From NCBI GenBank assembly GCA_963712905.1, contig CAVQJU010000014.1, positions 62,001-126,000 on the forward strand: a stretch of 64,000 nt of DNA. Direction: 5' to 3'. This document shows positions 25,435 to 32,779 of this stretch, one piece after another. Position 1 is the first letter of the stretch. The number at the start of each line of letters is the position of its first letter. The translations under genes were made by a program, and so were the position numbers. A model generated the notes under the pieces. That model made no database searches, was not told the origin of the DNA, and was given only the letters and a program-made list of their open reading frames with translations. The stretch comes from CAVQJU01 sp963712905 (GTDB lineage: Bacteria > Acidobacteriota > Vicinamibacteria > Vicinamibacterales > CAVVIG01).

Positions 25435-25833
25435 ATGCCGTCCTCAGCATTTCACGACTGTGGAACCACACTTGCAGCCCATCCGCGCGTGGACCCGGAC
25501 GGTCGCTGGCAGACGCTCCAGCTTCATCTGCGATCTGCCCGCGCCGCGCGCGAAGCCGGGGATGTTACGCTCGCGCTGCGGGAGGTCGATGCGGCACTGT
25601 CGATCGATCCTGACTATCTCGCGGCTCGCGTCCTGCGCGAGTCGTTAGCCGATTCGCGCCCTCCGGCCTCACCCCGTCAGCAGCCTCCGCCTGTGGCAAC
25701 GCCGCCTCAGCCGGAGCGGCAGCCTCCGGACATCCCGACCCCGAAATCTCTCTCGCTCGAAGAGCGCGCCCGGCGCCGACGCATCGAGCAGTGTTCGCAG
25801 TCGAGCCAACGGACCAGGTGCAATCGCGCGTAG
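25435..25833 (+). CDS. TPR-like protein, probably truncated at the 3' end
   Basis: From ATG 25435 the product has one TPR-type helix pair (LQLHLRSARAAREAGDVTLA then LREVDAALSIDPDYLAARVL), followed by a Pro/Gln-rich linker and SLSLEERARRRRIEQ. A second helical repeat would be expected after RRRRIE. Instead the frame runs into the 3' part of an oppositely oriented BACON-domain remnant and stops after about 14 more codons. The end of the original gene was therefore probably lost at a junction near 25790. No promoter is obvious beyond the heptamer array. Confidence 0.5.
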   Translation: MPSSAFHDCGTTLAAHPRVDPDGRWQTLQLHLRSARAAREAGDVTLALREVDAALSIDPDYLAARVLRESLADSRPPASPRQQPPPVATPPQPERQPPDIPTPKSLSLEERARRRRIEQCSQSSQRTRCNRA

Positions 25834-26025
25834 CCGACACTGACAGGGTTCCTTGTCCGCCGGGAAAACCGCTGGTGTAGCCGCTGCAGTGACTTGGCAC
25901 TTCTGGGCAGAGGGCGCGACAACTGCGGTCGAGGTTTCGGTGGATGTGCAGGCGGTCGATCCCGCGGCGATCGCCAGTAAAAACGCCGGCAGCGAACACC
26001 GAACCGGGCGGTGCCGAGTGAGCAC
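25790..26025 (-). pseudogene. Remnant of a BACON-domain lipoprotein
   Basis: From GTG 26025 the minus strand encodes a lipoprotein signal (LPAFLLAIAAGSTAC, lipobox with Cys) and then CQVTAAATPAVFPA. After a frame break near 25870 another frame gives GTLSVSATRDCTWSV. These two pieces are the first two strands of a BACON domain (KCxVxxxATPxxFPAxGGxGTxxVSTxRDCTWS). Nothing after CTWSV is BACON-like, because the sequence there belongs to the convergent TPR gene. The gene has therefore lost at least two thirds of its length. Confidence 0.65.
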
Positions 26026-26109
26026 GCCGCGGCACGTGCATTCTCTGCGCCAGCTTCAGGCGCGCCGGTCCTCGGTGTCGGCGCTATAGTGGTGTGAGGG
26101 GCGTGGCGC

Positions 26110-26843
26110 ATGCGTGCACAGCTGACCTTCATCCTGCTGCTCGGCCTTTCCGCCGTCGCCGGAGCGCAACACCGCGCGCACCATGGGGCGCAACACTCAT
26201 CAGCCCCGGCAGTCGGGGCTGTTCCCGAGCTGCCACCGTCGGCTTGCCGCTGCCTTCGATTGGCCTGCCGCATCCACCGACAGGGCTGCCTCCACTTACG
26301 GCATCGGCCAGACCAAGCGGCGTTCGACAGACACGTCGCCCCACGGCGGGCCGCTACAACTCGCGCCGGTTGCCATCCGCGGTCTACATCGTCCCGGCCT
26401 TTGTTGGTGACGTCAGTGCCGTTGCGCCTGACGTGTCCGCCGCCACCGATCCGGCGGCCTTCGGCGGCTTCCTTCGCGTGGATGTACCACCCGGCGTCGT
26501 CGGGCAGGTGTATCTCGACGGCTACTACGTCGGCACGACCGAGGATCTCAACCGGGCGATGGATGTGACAAGCGGACGGCACTCGATCGAGATCCGCGCC
26601 GACGGATACCAGCCGGCTCAGGATGACATCGCCGTGGCCGCCGGCCGATCGGTAACCTACCGAGGCCTGCTGACGCGTGCGCCAGAGCCCCCGGCGCCAG
26701 TCAGCGTGTCAGCAGCCGTGGAATCCACCCGGCCGAAGACGTTCTATGTGATACCCGGCTGCTATGTCGGCGACGTCCTCCCCGACGAGAGCAACGTGCC
26801 TGCCGGGTGCGACCCGCAGCGCGCCATCGCCGTTCGGCGCTGA
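26110..26843 (+). CDS. Secreted PEGA-domain protein, frameshifted near the N-terminus
   Basis: ATG 26110 opens a signal peptide (MRAQLTFILLLGLSAVAGAQ) in one frame. After about 35 codons the conserved part continues in the frame ending at 26843, with GLPLPSIGLPHPPTGLPPL, IVPAFVGDV, a PEGA domain (LRVDVPPGVVGQVYLDGYYV to the IEIRADGYQPAQDDIAV block, about bases 26470-26670) and a Cys-containing tail, FYVIPGCYVGDV...VPAGCD. The tail block recurs in Acidobacteriota PEGA proteins (from memory). An indel at about 26180-26240 joins both frames into one secreted protein of roughly 240 residues. The role may be cell-surface anchoring. Confidence 0.65.
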
Positions 26844-27067
26844 CCATTCCCCACCTCGTCTCCTTACGACGGCGGTAAATCGATCGACGTGTTTCGGCTC
26901 GGGCGTTTGCGATCGCGGGCAGCGCGAACGAATCAGCTAGCCGGCAACATTCGCGCTGTGAGCACGTTGCACATAGTCATCAGTATTGGCGCCATTGGCC
27001 TTCGGCTTGCGGACACCGCGACTCCGAGGCGCTGACGTTTCGATCGTTCGAAATGAATGGAGGACCT

Positions 27068-27469
27068 ATGGCAAATCGTGTCGAGGCGCTCGGGGACAGC
27101 ACATCACTGACACGCCGTGAGTTCAGTCTCGAGGCTGCTCTCGCGATATTGGCCGGCTGCGTCATTACAGTTTCCGACATCGCTTGTGGCGACAGCACGC
27201 CACCCACCACGCCCACGCCCCCGCCCGGGTCCTCGTCCGATGTGAACGGGAGCGTCTCTGCCAATCACGGACATGTGGCAACGATTACGGGCGCGCAGAT
27301 CACCGCGGGCAGTGCCATCGCGCTGAACATCCAGGGCACCGCGACGCATCCGCACACCGTGATGGTTTCGCAGGCCGATCTGACATCGCTCAAGAACCGC
27401 CAGGCCGCCACGCTCCCGTCGTCGACGGACAGCGGGCACTCGCACACGGTGACGTTCACGCCGTCATAG
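27068..27469 (+). CDS. Tat-exported small His-rich protein
   Basis: The 133-residue product starts at ATG 27068 behind GGAGGACCT. A twin-arginine signal (LTRREFSLEAALAILAGCVI) ends in an AxxACG-type region, so it is probably an exported protein or lipoprotein. A Pro/Thr-rich spacer and a short beta domain follow, with several His residues: SANHGHVATITGAQ, TATHPHTVMVS and DSGHSHTVTFT. The His pairs suggest copper or other metal binding. Tat export would fit a cofactor-loaded protein. No oxidase or copper genes are adjacent. 26844-27067 upstream shows no gene. Confidence 0.75.
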   Translation: MANRVEALGDSTSLTRREFSLEAALAILAGCVITVSDIACGDSTPPTTPTPPPGSSSDVNGSVSANHGHVATITGAQITAGSAIALNIQGTATHPHTVMVSQADLTSLKNRQAATLPSSTDSGHSHTVTFTPS

Positions 27470-27529
27470 TCCGGGCGACGCGGGTCTGGAGAGGTTGCAC
27501 GCGGCGGCAGCGGATGCGACAGTGGGGGA

Positions 27530-28084
27530 GTGAAAGACTCCGTCTACAGTCCCGTTCAAAAGGATCGCGCGACGTTCCTCACGACCTCGCGCGCGAGTGG
27601 CGGCGAAGTGACGCTGATCGAGATCGAGCTGGCGCCGGGCGGCGGCAACGCGCTCCATTACCATACGGCGTTCACCGAGCACTTCAGCGTTCAGAGCGGC
27701 CGGTTGGGTGTCCGCATCGGCGAGGAGACACGCATGCTCGCCCCGGGTGAGTCGGCACTCGTGCCTCTGCGAGAACCCCACCAGTTTTTCAACCGCACGC
27801 CGGACGCCGTGGTCTTCCACGTGGAGTTGCGGCCCGGCAGCGCGGGCTTCGAAAGCGCGATTCGTATCGCGTACGGGCTGGCCGCCGATGGCCGGACCAA
27901 TCAGAAGGGAATTCCTCGTTCGCTCCTGGACCTTGCGATTCTGACGGCGATGGCCGGGACCTATCCGACAGGGATCGCGGGTCTGGCGGCTGCGCTCCTT
28001 GGAGGTCTCGCGTCGACGGGGATGGGCCGGCGGCGCCGGGCCGCGTTGATGGCGCGTTACTGTCCGGCCGGTGATGTCGCTTGA
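27530..28084 (+). CDS. Cupin-domain protein with C-terminal membrane segment
   Basis: The 184-residue product starts at GTG 27530 (GGGGGAGTG upstream). The cupin barrel (about 20-115) has the two motifs LHYHTAFTEHFSVQSGRLGV and EPHQFFNR, giving HxH...E and a late His, so a metal site is likely. The C-terminal 60 residues contain a span (LLDLAILTAMAGTYPTGIAG then LAAALLGGLA) and a basic end. The family is common and the substrates vary. It lies 60 bp after the Tat gene. Confidence 0.8.
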   Translation: MKDSVYSPVQKDRATFLTTSRASGGEVTLIEIELAPGGGNALHYHTAFTEHFSVQSGRLGVRIGEETRMLAPGESALVPLREPHQFFNRTPDAVVFHVELRPGSAGFESAIRIAYGLAADGRTNQKGIPRSLLDLAILTAMAGTYPTGIAGLAAALLGGLASTGMGRRRRAALMARYCPAGDVA

Positions 28085-28195
28085 TGAAGCGTCGCGAGAA
28101 TGGCCGAGTAGCGCCACGTCGGCGAAACGTTTCACGGGCGCGTGCACTAAGTAGGGGGCGTCAGCCTCGAGATCGTCGCTCATGGGCGCGTTGCC

Positions 28196-28360
28196 GTGTC
28201 GTTCCTGCCGGCAATCGAAGCGGCGTTCGCGCACCTGGTGATGGCCTGCCAGATGGCCGGCCTCGACGATATCAAGAAGACGTTGACTATCAGCGATGAG
28301 GCCCACGTCCAGCCCGTCAAGAACAACACGGACCGCTCGGACCGCGCCGCCGCCATGTGA
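28196..28360 (+). CDS. Short coding segment, function unknown
   Basis: From GTG 28196 a 54-residue frame reads VSFLPAIEAAFAHLVMACQM, then DDIKKTLTISDEAHVQPVKN, and ends AAAM. The same frame extends upstream to 28151 without a start codon (SLEIVAHGRVAVSF), so it may be the tail of a longer gene that lost its start. Composition is protein-like. 28085-28150 holds no gene. Confidence 0.4.
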   Translation: MSFLPAIEAAFAHLVMACQMAGLDDIKKTLTISDEAHVQPVKNNTDRSDRAAAM

Positions 28361-28385
28361 GCGGATCTCGGGCGCGCGACTCGGG

Positions 28386-28931
28386 CTATTGCGGTCTGGG
28401 CCACGCGATCGGCCCGGTCGCGAATCGCTGAAACAACTGGCTCAGGAGCTCGGCGTTACCGCCGGCGAGATAGTCGTAGGCGGCATCCCATTCCGCGCCG
28501 CTCTTCCAACCTGTCTGCACGAGCGTCACCTTCGTTGACGAGGGTGACACCGGCGAGAACTCGAATGTCGCCTGCGTCCGTGTTTCGCGCACGACCGGAA
28601 ACCGATCTGGTGCGAGCGCCGAGATCACGATCTGGCGTTTCGGCGTCAACGACAGGATGGTCCCGCCTCCCGTGCTCTGCGGGAAGATCGCCAGCCAGTC
28701 CCCGCCGGGCCTCGCTTCGACCCGGACGTCGCGCCACAACCAGGACGCGAGGCCGTCGGCCGTCGTAAACGCGGCCCACACGGCGTCGAGCGATCCGGCC
28801 ACGGTCACTTCGAACTGAAGGGCCCTGGCCGGAGACGTCACTTTCGTGACGGTCACCGGGCCAGCCCCACGAATCGCGGGCGCCAGAACCGCCGCAAGCA
28901 CCAACGCTCCTGCCATCGCTTTCGTCATCAT
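28386..28931 (-). CDS. Secreted SRPBCC/AHSA1-type protein
   Basis: The 181-residue product starts at ATG 28931 with a signal peptide (MTKAMAGALVLAAVLAPAIR). A START/AHSA1 helix-grip domain follows (FEVTVAGSLDAVWAAFTTAD, GLASWLWRD, DGxxxxF-like loops, then TLVQTGWKSGAEWDAAYDYL). AHSA1 domains bind hydrophobic ligands or Hsp90. Most relatives are cytoplasmic, so export is unusual but seen in Acidobacteriota. The start overlaps the TetR stop (ATGATGA), so the pair is one transcript and the regulator likely controls it. Confidence 0.85.
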   Translation of the reverse strand: MMTKAMAGALVLAAVLAPAIRGAGPVTVTKVTSPARALQFEVTVAGSLDAVWAAFTTADGLASWLWRDVRVEARPGGDWLAIFPQSTGGGTILSLTPKRQIVISALAPDRFPVVRETRTQATFEFSPVSPSSTKVTLVQTGWKSGAEWDAAYDYLAGGNAELLSQLFQRFATGPIAWPRPQ

Positions 28932-29518
28932 CGCGCTCTCCCTGGCTTCTTCTTCATGAGGCCGTTGAAATGAACCCGCAGCTGCCGGATGCACGCGTCG
29001 AACGGCTCGATCGACCGGAACGCCCGCGACTGCATGACGCCGCCTTCCATCACCGTCAGCACGAATGCGGCGACGTCCTTCGGCTTCGCGATACCGGCTT
29101 CGCGCACGCACGCCTCGACGGCCTTGCGCCACGCGGTGAAGTTCCGTGCGATGCGCTCGTGCGCGGGAGCGTTCTCGGCGTCGAGCTCGAGCGCCAGCCG
29201 GCCGATGGGGCAGCCGTACTGGCAGTTGGTGCCGACGAGCCGGTCGCGGTACGAGCCGAGCAAGGCAAAGATGCGTTCGACAGGGGCCTGGTGCTTCTCG
29301 AAGGCGGGCTGAATGACGTGCGGGTCGAGGAGATCTTCGTACGTCTCGAGGACGGTCCGCAGGACGGCGTCCTTGCTCTCGAAGAAGTGATAGAAGCTGC
29401 CACTGTTGGCGCCCGCCCGCTGGAGCAGTTCCGCGAGCCCGGTCGCCGCGTAGCCCTTTTCCCAGAAGAGATCGCGCGCCGCCTCCACGATCCGCTGCCG
29501 GGTATCGCTGGTCTTCAT
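28928..29518 (-). CDS. TetR/AcrR family transcriptional regulator
   Basis: The 196-residue protein has an N-terminal TetR helix-turn-helix (TRQRIVEAARDLFWEKGYAA, then TGLAELLQRAGANSGSFYHF, about 5-50). The ligand domain includes NCQYGCPIGRLALELDAENA, as in the TetR_C_40/YcdC-like group. A dimer binds an operator near its own start and is released by a small ligand. The ATG at 29518 is the usual start. It overlaps the AHSA1 gene by 4 bp. The promoter region 29519-29663, shared with the small membrane gene, includes a direct repeat ATTACGAATTACG (about 29619-29638) that could be part of its site. Confidence 0.93.
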   Translation of the reverse strand: MKTSDTRQRIVEAARDLFWEKGYAATGLAELLQRAGANSGSFYHFFESKDAVLRTVLETYEDLLDPHVIQPAFEKHQAPVERIFALLGSYRDRLVGTNCQYGCPIGRLALELDAENAPAHERIARNFTAWRKAVEACVREAGIAKPKDVAAFVLTVMEGGVMQSRAFRSIEPFDACIRQLRVHFNGLMKKKPGRAR

Positions 29519-29663
29519 ACTTGAACGATCAACTAAATCACGTCGCCGGGCGGCCTGTCAAGCCACGCCGCGACCTCACTGGGCGTTACCCGGCGGGGCG
29601 TCGGCTTCGTTTGGTCGCATTACGAATTACGAATTACGGCTCAGCTGTGAGAAACTGCCCGCT

Positions 29664-29909
29664 ATGACCTATCTCAAGGCCATTATCGTGGGCGTCGCGA
29701 CGGCACTGCTCGCGGCGGTTCTCCTGGTCGTTGGGATGTTCGTGCTGCCGGCGTGGCTCTCGATGGCCTTCAGCGGCTCAGGGGGCATCGGAGCCGTGTC
29801 AGTCGGGTCCGGCGCCACCGCGCTGGTGCTGGTGCTGATCGTGGGCTTCGCCCTCGGTTTCTTCTGGACCCTTCGACGACGCAAACGTCGAGGGAAGTCC
29901 CTGCCCTGA
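29664..29909 (+). CDS. Small two-span membrane protein
   Basis: The 81-residue protein has two hydrophobic helices (LKAIIVGVATALLAAVLLVV then GMFVLP, and ATALVLVLIVGFALGFFW) joined by a Gly/Ser-rich loop, and a basic tail RRRKRRGKSLP. No family is recognised. It is divergent from the tetR gene and could be its target. The next gene is convergent, 23 bp away. Confidence 0.65.
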   Translation: MTYLKAIIVGVATALLAAVLLVVGMFVLPAWLSMAFSGSGGIGAVSVGSGATALVLVLIVGFALGFFWTLRRRKRRGKSLP

Positions 29910-29931
29910 TCGTGGCGGCGGCCCGCTCGAG

Positions 29932-30312
29932 TCAGTTCGCGAGCATGTGCAGCACGACAACCGCCAGGACCCCCGCTGATGTGAACGTCGTCCCGGCGAC
30001 GAAAAACGTCGCGATCGGAGCCGGCAGCGTCGCGAGCGATGGGCGCACGGCGATCGGGAGCTCGACGGCCCGGTTCCAGCCGCTCAGCAAGGTGACGCAT
30101 CCGGCGGCCAGCACGGCCAGCGGCAGCATCAGGAGCAGCAACCACAGCGTCCACATCCGCGCCGAATACCACGTGACGATCCCCTGGGCGACCCGCGCCA
30201 GCTCGTATTGCGGCGGGTCGCCTGCGCCCACGAGGACGGCGGCCAGGAACAGGACAGCGGGGAAGATGAGGGCTGCCTGCAGGCCGGCGATGAGGCGTAT
30301 CAGCGTGCGCAT
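29932..30312 (-). CDS. Membrane protein, function unknown
   Basis: From ATG 30312 the 126-residue protein has about four spans (LIAGLQAALIFPAVLFLAAV then LVGAG; WTLWLLLLMLPLAVLAAGCV; LATLPAPIATFFVAG; FTSAGVLAVVVLHML). GTG 30336 would add eight residues. The region just upstream has the small palindrome CTTTGTAACACAAAG (30317-30331), which may be an operator. No function can be assigned. Confidence 0.65.
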   Translation of the reverse strand: MRTLIRLIAGLQAALIFPAVLFLAAVLVGAGDPPQYELARVAQGIVTWYSARMWTLWLLLLMLPLAVLAAGCVTLLSGWNRAVELPIAVRPSLATLPAPIATFFVAGTTFTSAGVLAVVVLHMLAN

Positions 30313-30396
30313 GAAGCTTTGTAACACAAAGTTCACGCGCCGGCAAGGAGGTCTCGGCTAGAATGAGGCCGGAATCGACTGCTCCAGGAGGTGGAC

Positions 30397-31239
30397 ATGC
30401 GGGAAGAAGCGCCGCGCCGTGCCGTTCGGATGGGCACGCGCCTGGCCGCCGTCCTGACGGTGCTGTGGGTTCAATGGATCTGTCTCGACGCGCAGTGGCT
30501 GCGCTACCCGACCGCCGGCGTGCCGAGAACATCGGCCGGCCTTCCGAACCTCAACGCGCCGCCACCAAGAACGGCCGACGGCAAACCGGATTTCTCGGGC
30601 GTCTGGGACGTGGAGCACAACCGGCCCTGTCCCCCAGACGGCTGCGCGGACATGCCGGTCGGGCGCGAATTCATCGACGTGGGCTGGAGCCTCCAGGGCG
30701 GCCTGCCGTATCTCCCGTGGGCAAAGGCCCTGGCAAAAAAGCGCACCGAGGAGCTCAGGGTGGAGGACCCGACCTCTTTCTGCCTCCCCATCGGCATCGT
30801 GCGGCTGCACACGATGGCGTTGCTGAAGAAAATTGTCCAGACGCCGGGGCTCCTCGTCATTCTCAACGAGCACAACGCCACCTACCGGCAGATCTTCACG
30901 GACGGACGGCCACTGCCGGTGGATCCGAATCCGTCATGGGTCGGCTATTCCTCGGGACGCTGGGAAGGCGACACGCTCGTCGTCCAGAGCACGGGCTTTC
31001 GCGACGGGCTGTGGCTCGACGCCAACGGCAGCCCGCTGACTGAAGGCGCACGTCTGACGGAGAAGTTCCGAAGGATCAGCTACGGGAAGCTCCAAATCGA
31101 CGTAACCGTCGACGATTTGAAGGCGTACAGCGCCCCGTGGACGGTGAGGCTCAATCAGTTCCTCGCGCTCGACACCGATCTGGTCGACTACATCTGCAAC
31201 GAGAACGAAAAGGACATCCCGCACCTGGTGGGGAAGTAG
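30397..31239 (+). CDS. Secreted PDFSGVW-family protein (paralog 2)
   Basis: The start is ATG 30397, 5 bp after an AGGAGG box. GTG 30391 would lie in the box itself. The 280-residue product has a basic N-terminus, a hydrophobic segment (LAAVLTVLWVQWICLDAQ), then LRYPTAGVPR, GKPDFSGVWDVE, YLPWAKALAK, QTPGLLVILNEHNATYRQIF and ITVDDLKAY-like TVDDLKAYSAPWTVRLNQF. These blocks are colinear with the paralog at 22522-23322, from which it differs by an N-terminal extension and extra Cys residues (CPPDGCADMP). A TAGAAT -10-like box lies at 30358-30363. Confidence 0.88.
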   Translation: MREEAPRRAVRMGTRLAAVLTVLWVQWICLDAQWLRYPTAGVPRTSAGLPNLNAPPPRTADGKPDFSGVWDVEHNRPCPPDGCADMPVGREFIDVGWSLQGGLPYLPWAKALAKKRTEELRVEDPTSFCLPIGIVRLHTMALLKKIVQTPGLLVILNEHNATYRQIFTDGRPLPVDPNPSWVGYSSGRWEGDTLVVQSTGFRDGLWLDANGSPLTEGARLTEKFRRISYGKLQIDVTVDDLKAYSAPWTVRLNQFLALDTDLVDYICNENEKDIPHLVGK

Positions 31240-31248
31240 CGCAAGCCG

Positions 31249-32130
31249 TCAGCCGAGCCAGCCGGCTGCGAGCTGCTTGGCGTGCGCCACGATCGCGTTG
31301 CGCATGAACATCGCGACCGTCACGGGACCGACCCCGCCCGGCACCGGCGTCACCCAGCTCGCCACCTCTTTCACGGCGTCCGTGTCCACGTCGCCCACGA
31401 TCATCGTCTCGCCGCCGGGGCCGGTGACCTGGTTGATGCCGATGTCGATGACGGCGGCGCCCGGCTTCACCATGTCGGCGCGGAGGAACTTCGGCTTGCC
31501 GACGGCGACGAGGACGGCGTCGGCGCGCCTCGAATGCGCGGCGACGGAGCGCGTCTCATGGTGGCAGACCGTGACCGTCGCCCCCTCGGCCATCAACAGG
31601 AACGCGGCGGGTTTCCCGACGATTTCTGAATGGCCGACCATGACGACCTCGAGGCCATGAAGCGAGAGACCGGTCGCCTTGATCAGCTCGACGGACGCGG
31701 CCGCCGTGCAGGGCGCCAGCGCCAGGTCGTTGTAGACGATGTTGCCTATCGAGGCGGGGTTCATGCCCTCGATGTCCTTGAGCGGGTGAATGGCGGAGGC
31801 GAGCGAGCGCCCGTTGATATGCGCAGGCACCGGCCGCTGGAGGATGACGCCCAGCACGCCGGCATCGTCATTCATCGCGACGAGCCGCGCCTTGCACTCG
31901 TCCTGGCCGATCTCGCGCGGCCACGTCTGAGACTCGAAACGGAACCCCACCTTCTCGGCGGCGCGCGCCTGGCCGCGCACGTAGACGGCGACTTCCCTGT
32001 GGTCGCCGATGCTGACTGAGACGAGGCGTCCGATCGCGTGAGCCGCGGCGGCCTGCCGCACGCGGTCAGCCACCTCGCCGAGAATGCGGTCGCGGACGGC
32101 CCGGCCGTCCAGGAGCCGGTGGTCTTTCAT
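31249..32130 (-). CDS. folD: FolD-like methylene-THF dehydrogenase/cyclohydrolase with altered active site
   Basis: FolD converts 5,10-methylene-THF to 5,10-methenyl-THF and then to 10-formyl-THF. The 293-residue protein aligns without gaps to E. coli FolD through the active site. Tyr50 is kept, position 54 (catalytic Lys) is Gln in YVRGQARAAEKVG, Gln98 is kept in LQRPVP, and the DVDG motif is DIEG, so Asp121 is Glu. The NAD(P) domain has VMVGHSEIVGKPAA and the C-terminus TPVPGGVGPVTVAM. From known Lys mutants, cyclohydrolase activity should be weak while dehydrogenase may persist (inference). A DinB-like gene lies 3 bp upstream and is probably co-transcribed. Confidence 0.9.
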   Translation of the reverse strand: MKDHRLLDGRAVRDRILGEVADRVRQAAAAHAIGRLVSVSIGDHREVAVYVRGQARAAEKVGFRFESQTWPREIGQDECKARLVAMNDDAGVLGVILQRPVPAHINGRSLASAIHPLKDIEGMNPASIGNIVYNDLALAPCTAAASVELIKATGLSLHGLEVVMVGHSEIVGKPAAFLLMAEGATVTVCHHETRSVAAHSRRADAVLVAVGKPKFLRADMVKPGAAVIDIGINQVTGPGGETMIVGDVDTDAVKEVASWVTPVPGGVGPVTVAMFMRNAIVAHAKQLAAGWLG

Positions 32131-32133
32131 CCG

Positions 32134-32706
32134 CTATTTCTTCGCCGGCTGGACGCGGGCCGTCGAGGGGGGCACGTGTCCTTTCAACCGCAGGTAGACG
32201 ACGATGTTGCCGTAGTGCTCGTTGTTGTGGGCGGTGTTGAAGACGAGGACGCCGCCGCGCGTGGCGTCGCGGGCACCGCCCGGCGCCGGCGTCTTGATCG
32301 CCTGGCTGAAGTTGGCGTCGGTCGTCGACGCGTACGCGGCGTCGCAGTACGCCAGCGAATCGTTCAGCGCCTTGACCAGGACGGCTCTGTCCGCGGTTTT
32401 TTCGTAGTTGGCCGTGGCCGGAGACTTCTCACCCGTTGCCTGCGAGCAGAAGAAGAAGTTCGCGTTGGCGACGTGTCCGATGAGCTCGCCGAAGCTGCGC
32501 ACGTCGGGCGTCGGTTTGAAGGCGTAGTCGCCGGCCGGCATCGCCGCCGCCGCTTCGGCCAGATTGCGGCGGATGTTTGCGTGCATGCCGCGTGACACGG
32601 CGGCCATCGACGGCGAGGCGAGCTCGCCGAAGCCCGAGTCGGTCGTCTGAGCCGCGGCCGGCAGGCACAGAGACGCCAGTGCCGCCGTCAGTATCAGTGT
32701 GCGCAT
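32134..32706 (-). CDS. Secreted DinB/YfiT-like protein
   Basis: The 190-residue protein starts at ATG 32706 with a signal peptide (RTLILTAALASLCLPAAAQ). The mature part is a DinB-type four-helix bundle. It has ANIRRNLAEAAAAMPAGDYA then FKP, GELIGHVANANFFFCSQA with the first metal His, and NTAHNNEHYGNIVVYLRLKG with the second and third. The His triad predicts a divalent metal site. Exported DinB-like proteins are common in Acidobacteriota, with unknown function. It is 3 bp from folD on the same strand, and a GTAG REP hairpin separates it from the radical SAM gene. Confidence 0.88.
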   Translation of the reverse strand: MRTLILTAALASLCLPAAAQTTDSGFGELASPSMAAVSRGMHANIRRNLAEAAAAMPAGDYAFKPTPDVRSFGELIGHVANANFFFCSQATGEKSPATANYEKTADRAVLVKALNDSLAYCDAAYASTTDANFSQAIKTPAPGGARDATRGGVLVFNTAHNNEHYGNIVVYLRLKGHVPPSTARVQPAKK

Positions 32707-32727
32707 GGTGAACACTCCCCGGCAATC

Positions 32728-32757
32728 GTAGCAGGCAGGCCCGAAGGCCTGCACTAC
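32728..32757. repeat. GTAG REP hairpin between radical SAM and DinB genes
   Basis: GTAG and CTAC flank a GCAGGC...GCCTGC palindrome with a CCGAAGG centre. Same family as 13953, 43964, 46181 and 55426. Confidence 0.85.
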
Positions 32758-32779
32758 GCAAATTTGTCGGGCGCCCGGT

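Noticed and set aside
31240..31249. Possible folate (THF) riboswitch near folD
   Set aside because: The gene's upstream side is only 3 bp from the DinB gene, and no conserved pseudoknot-like sequence is present.
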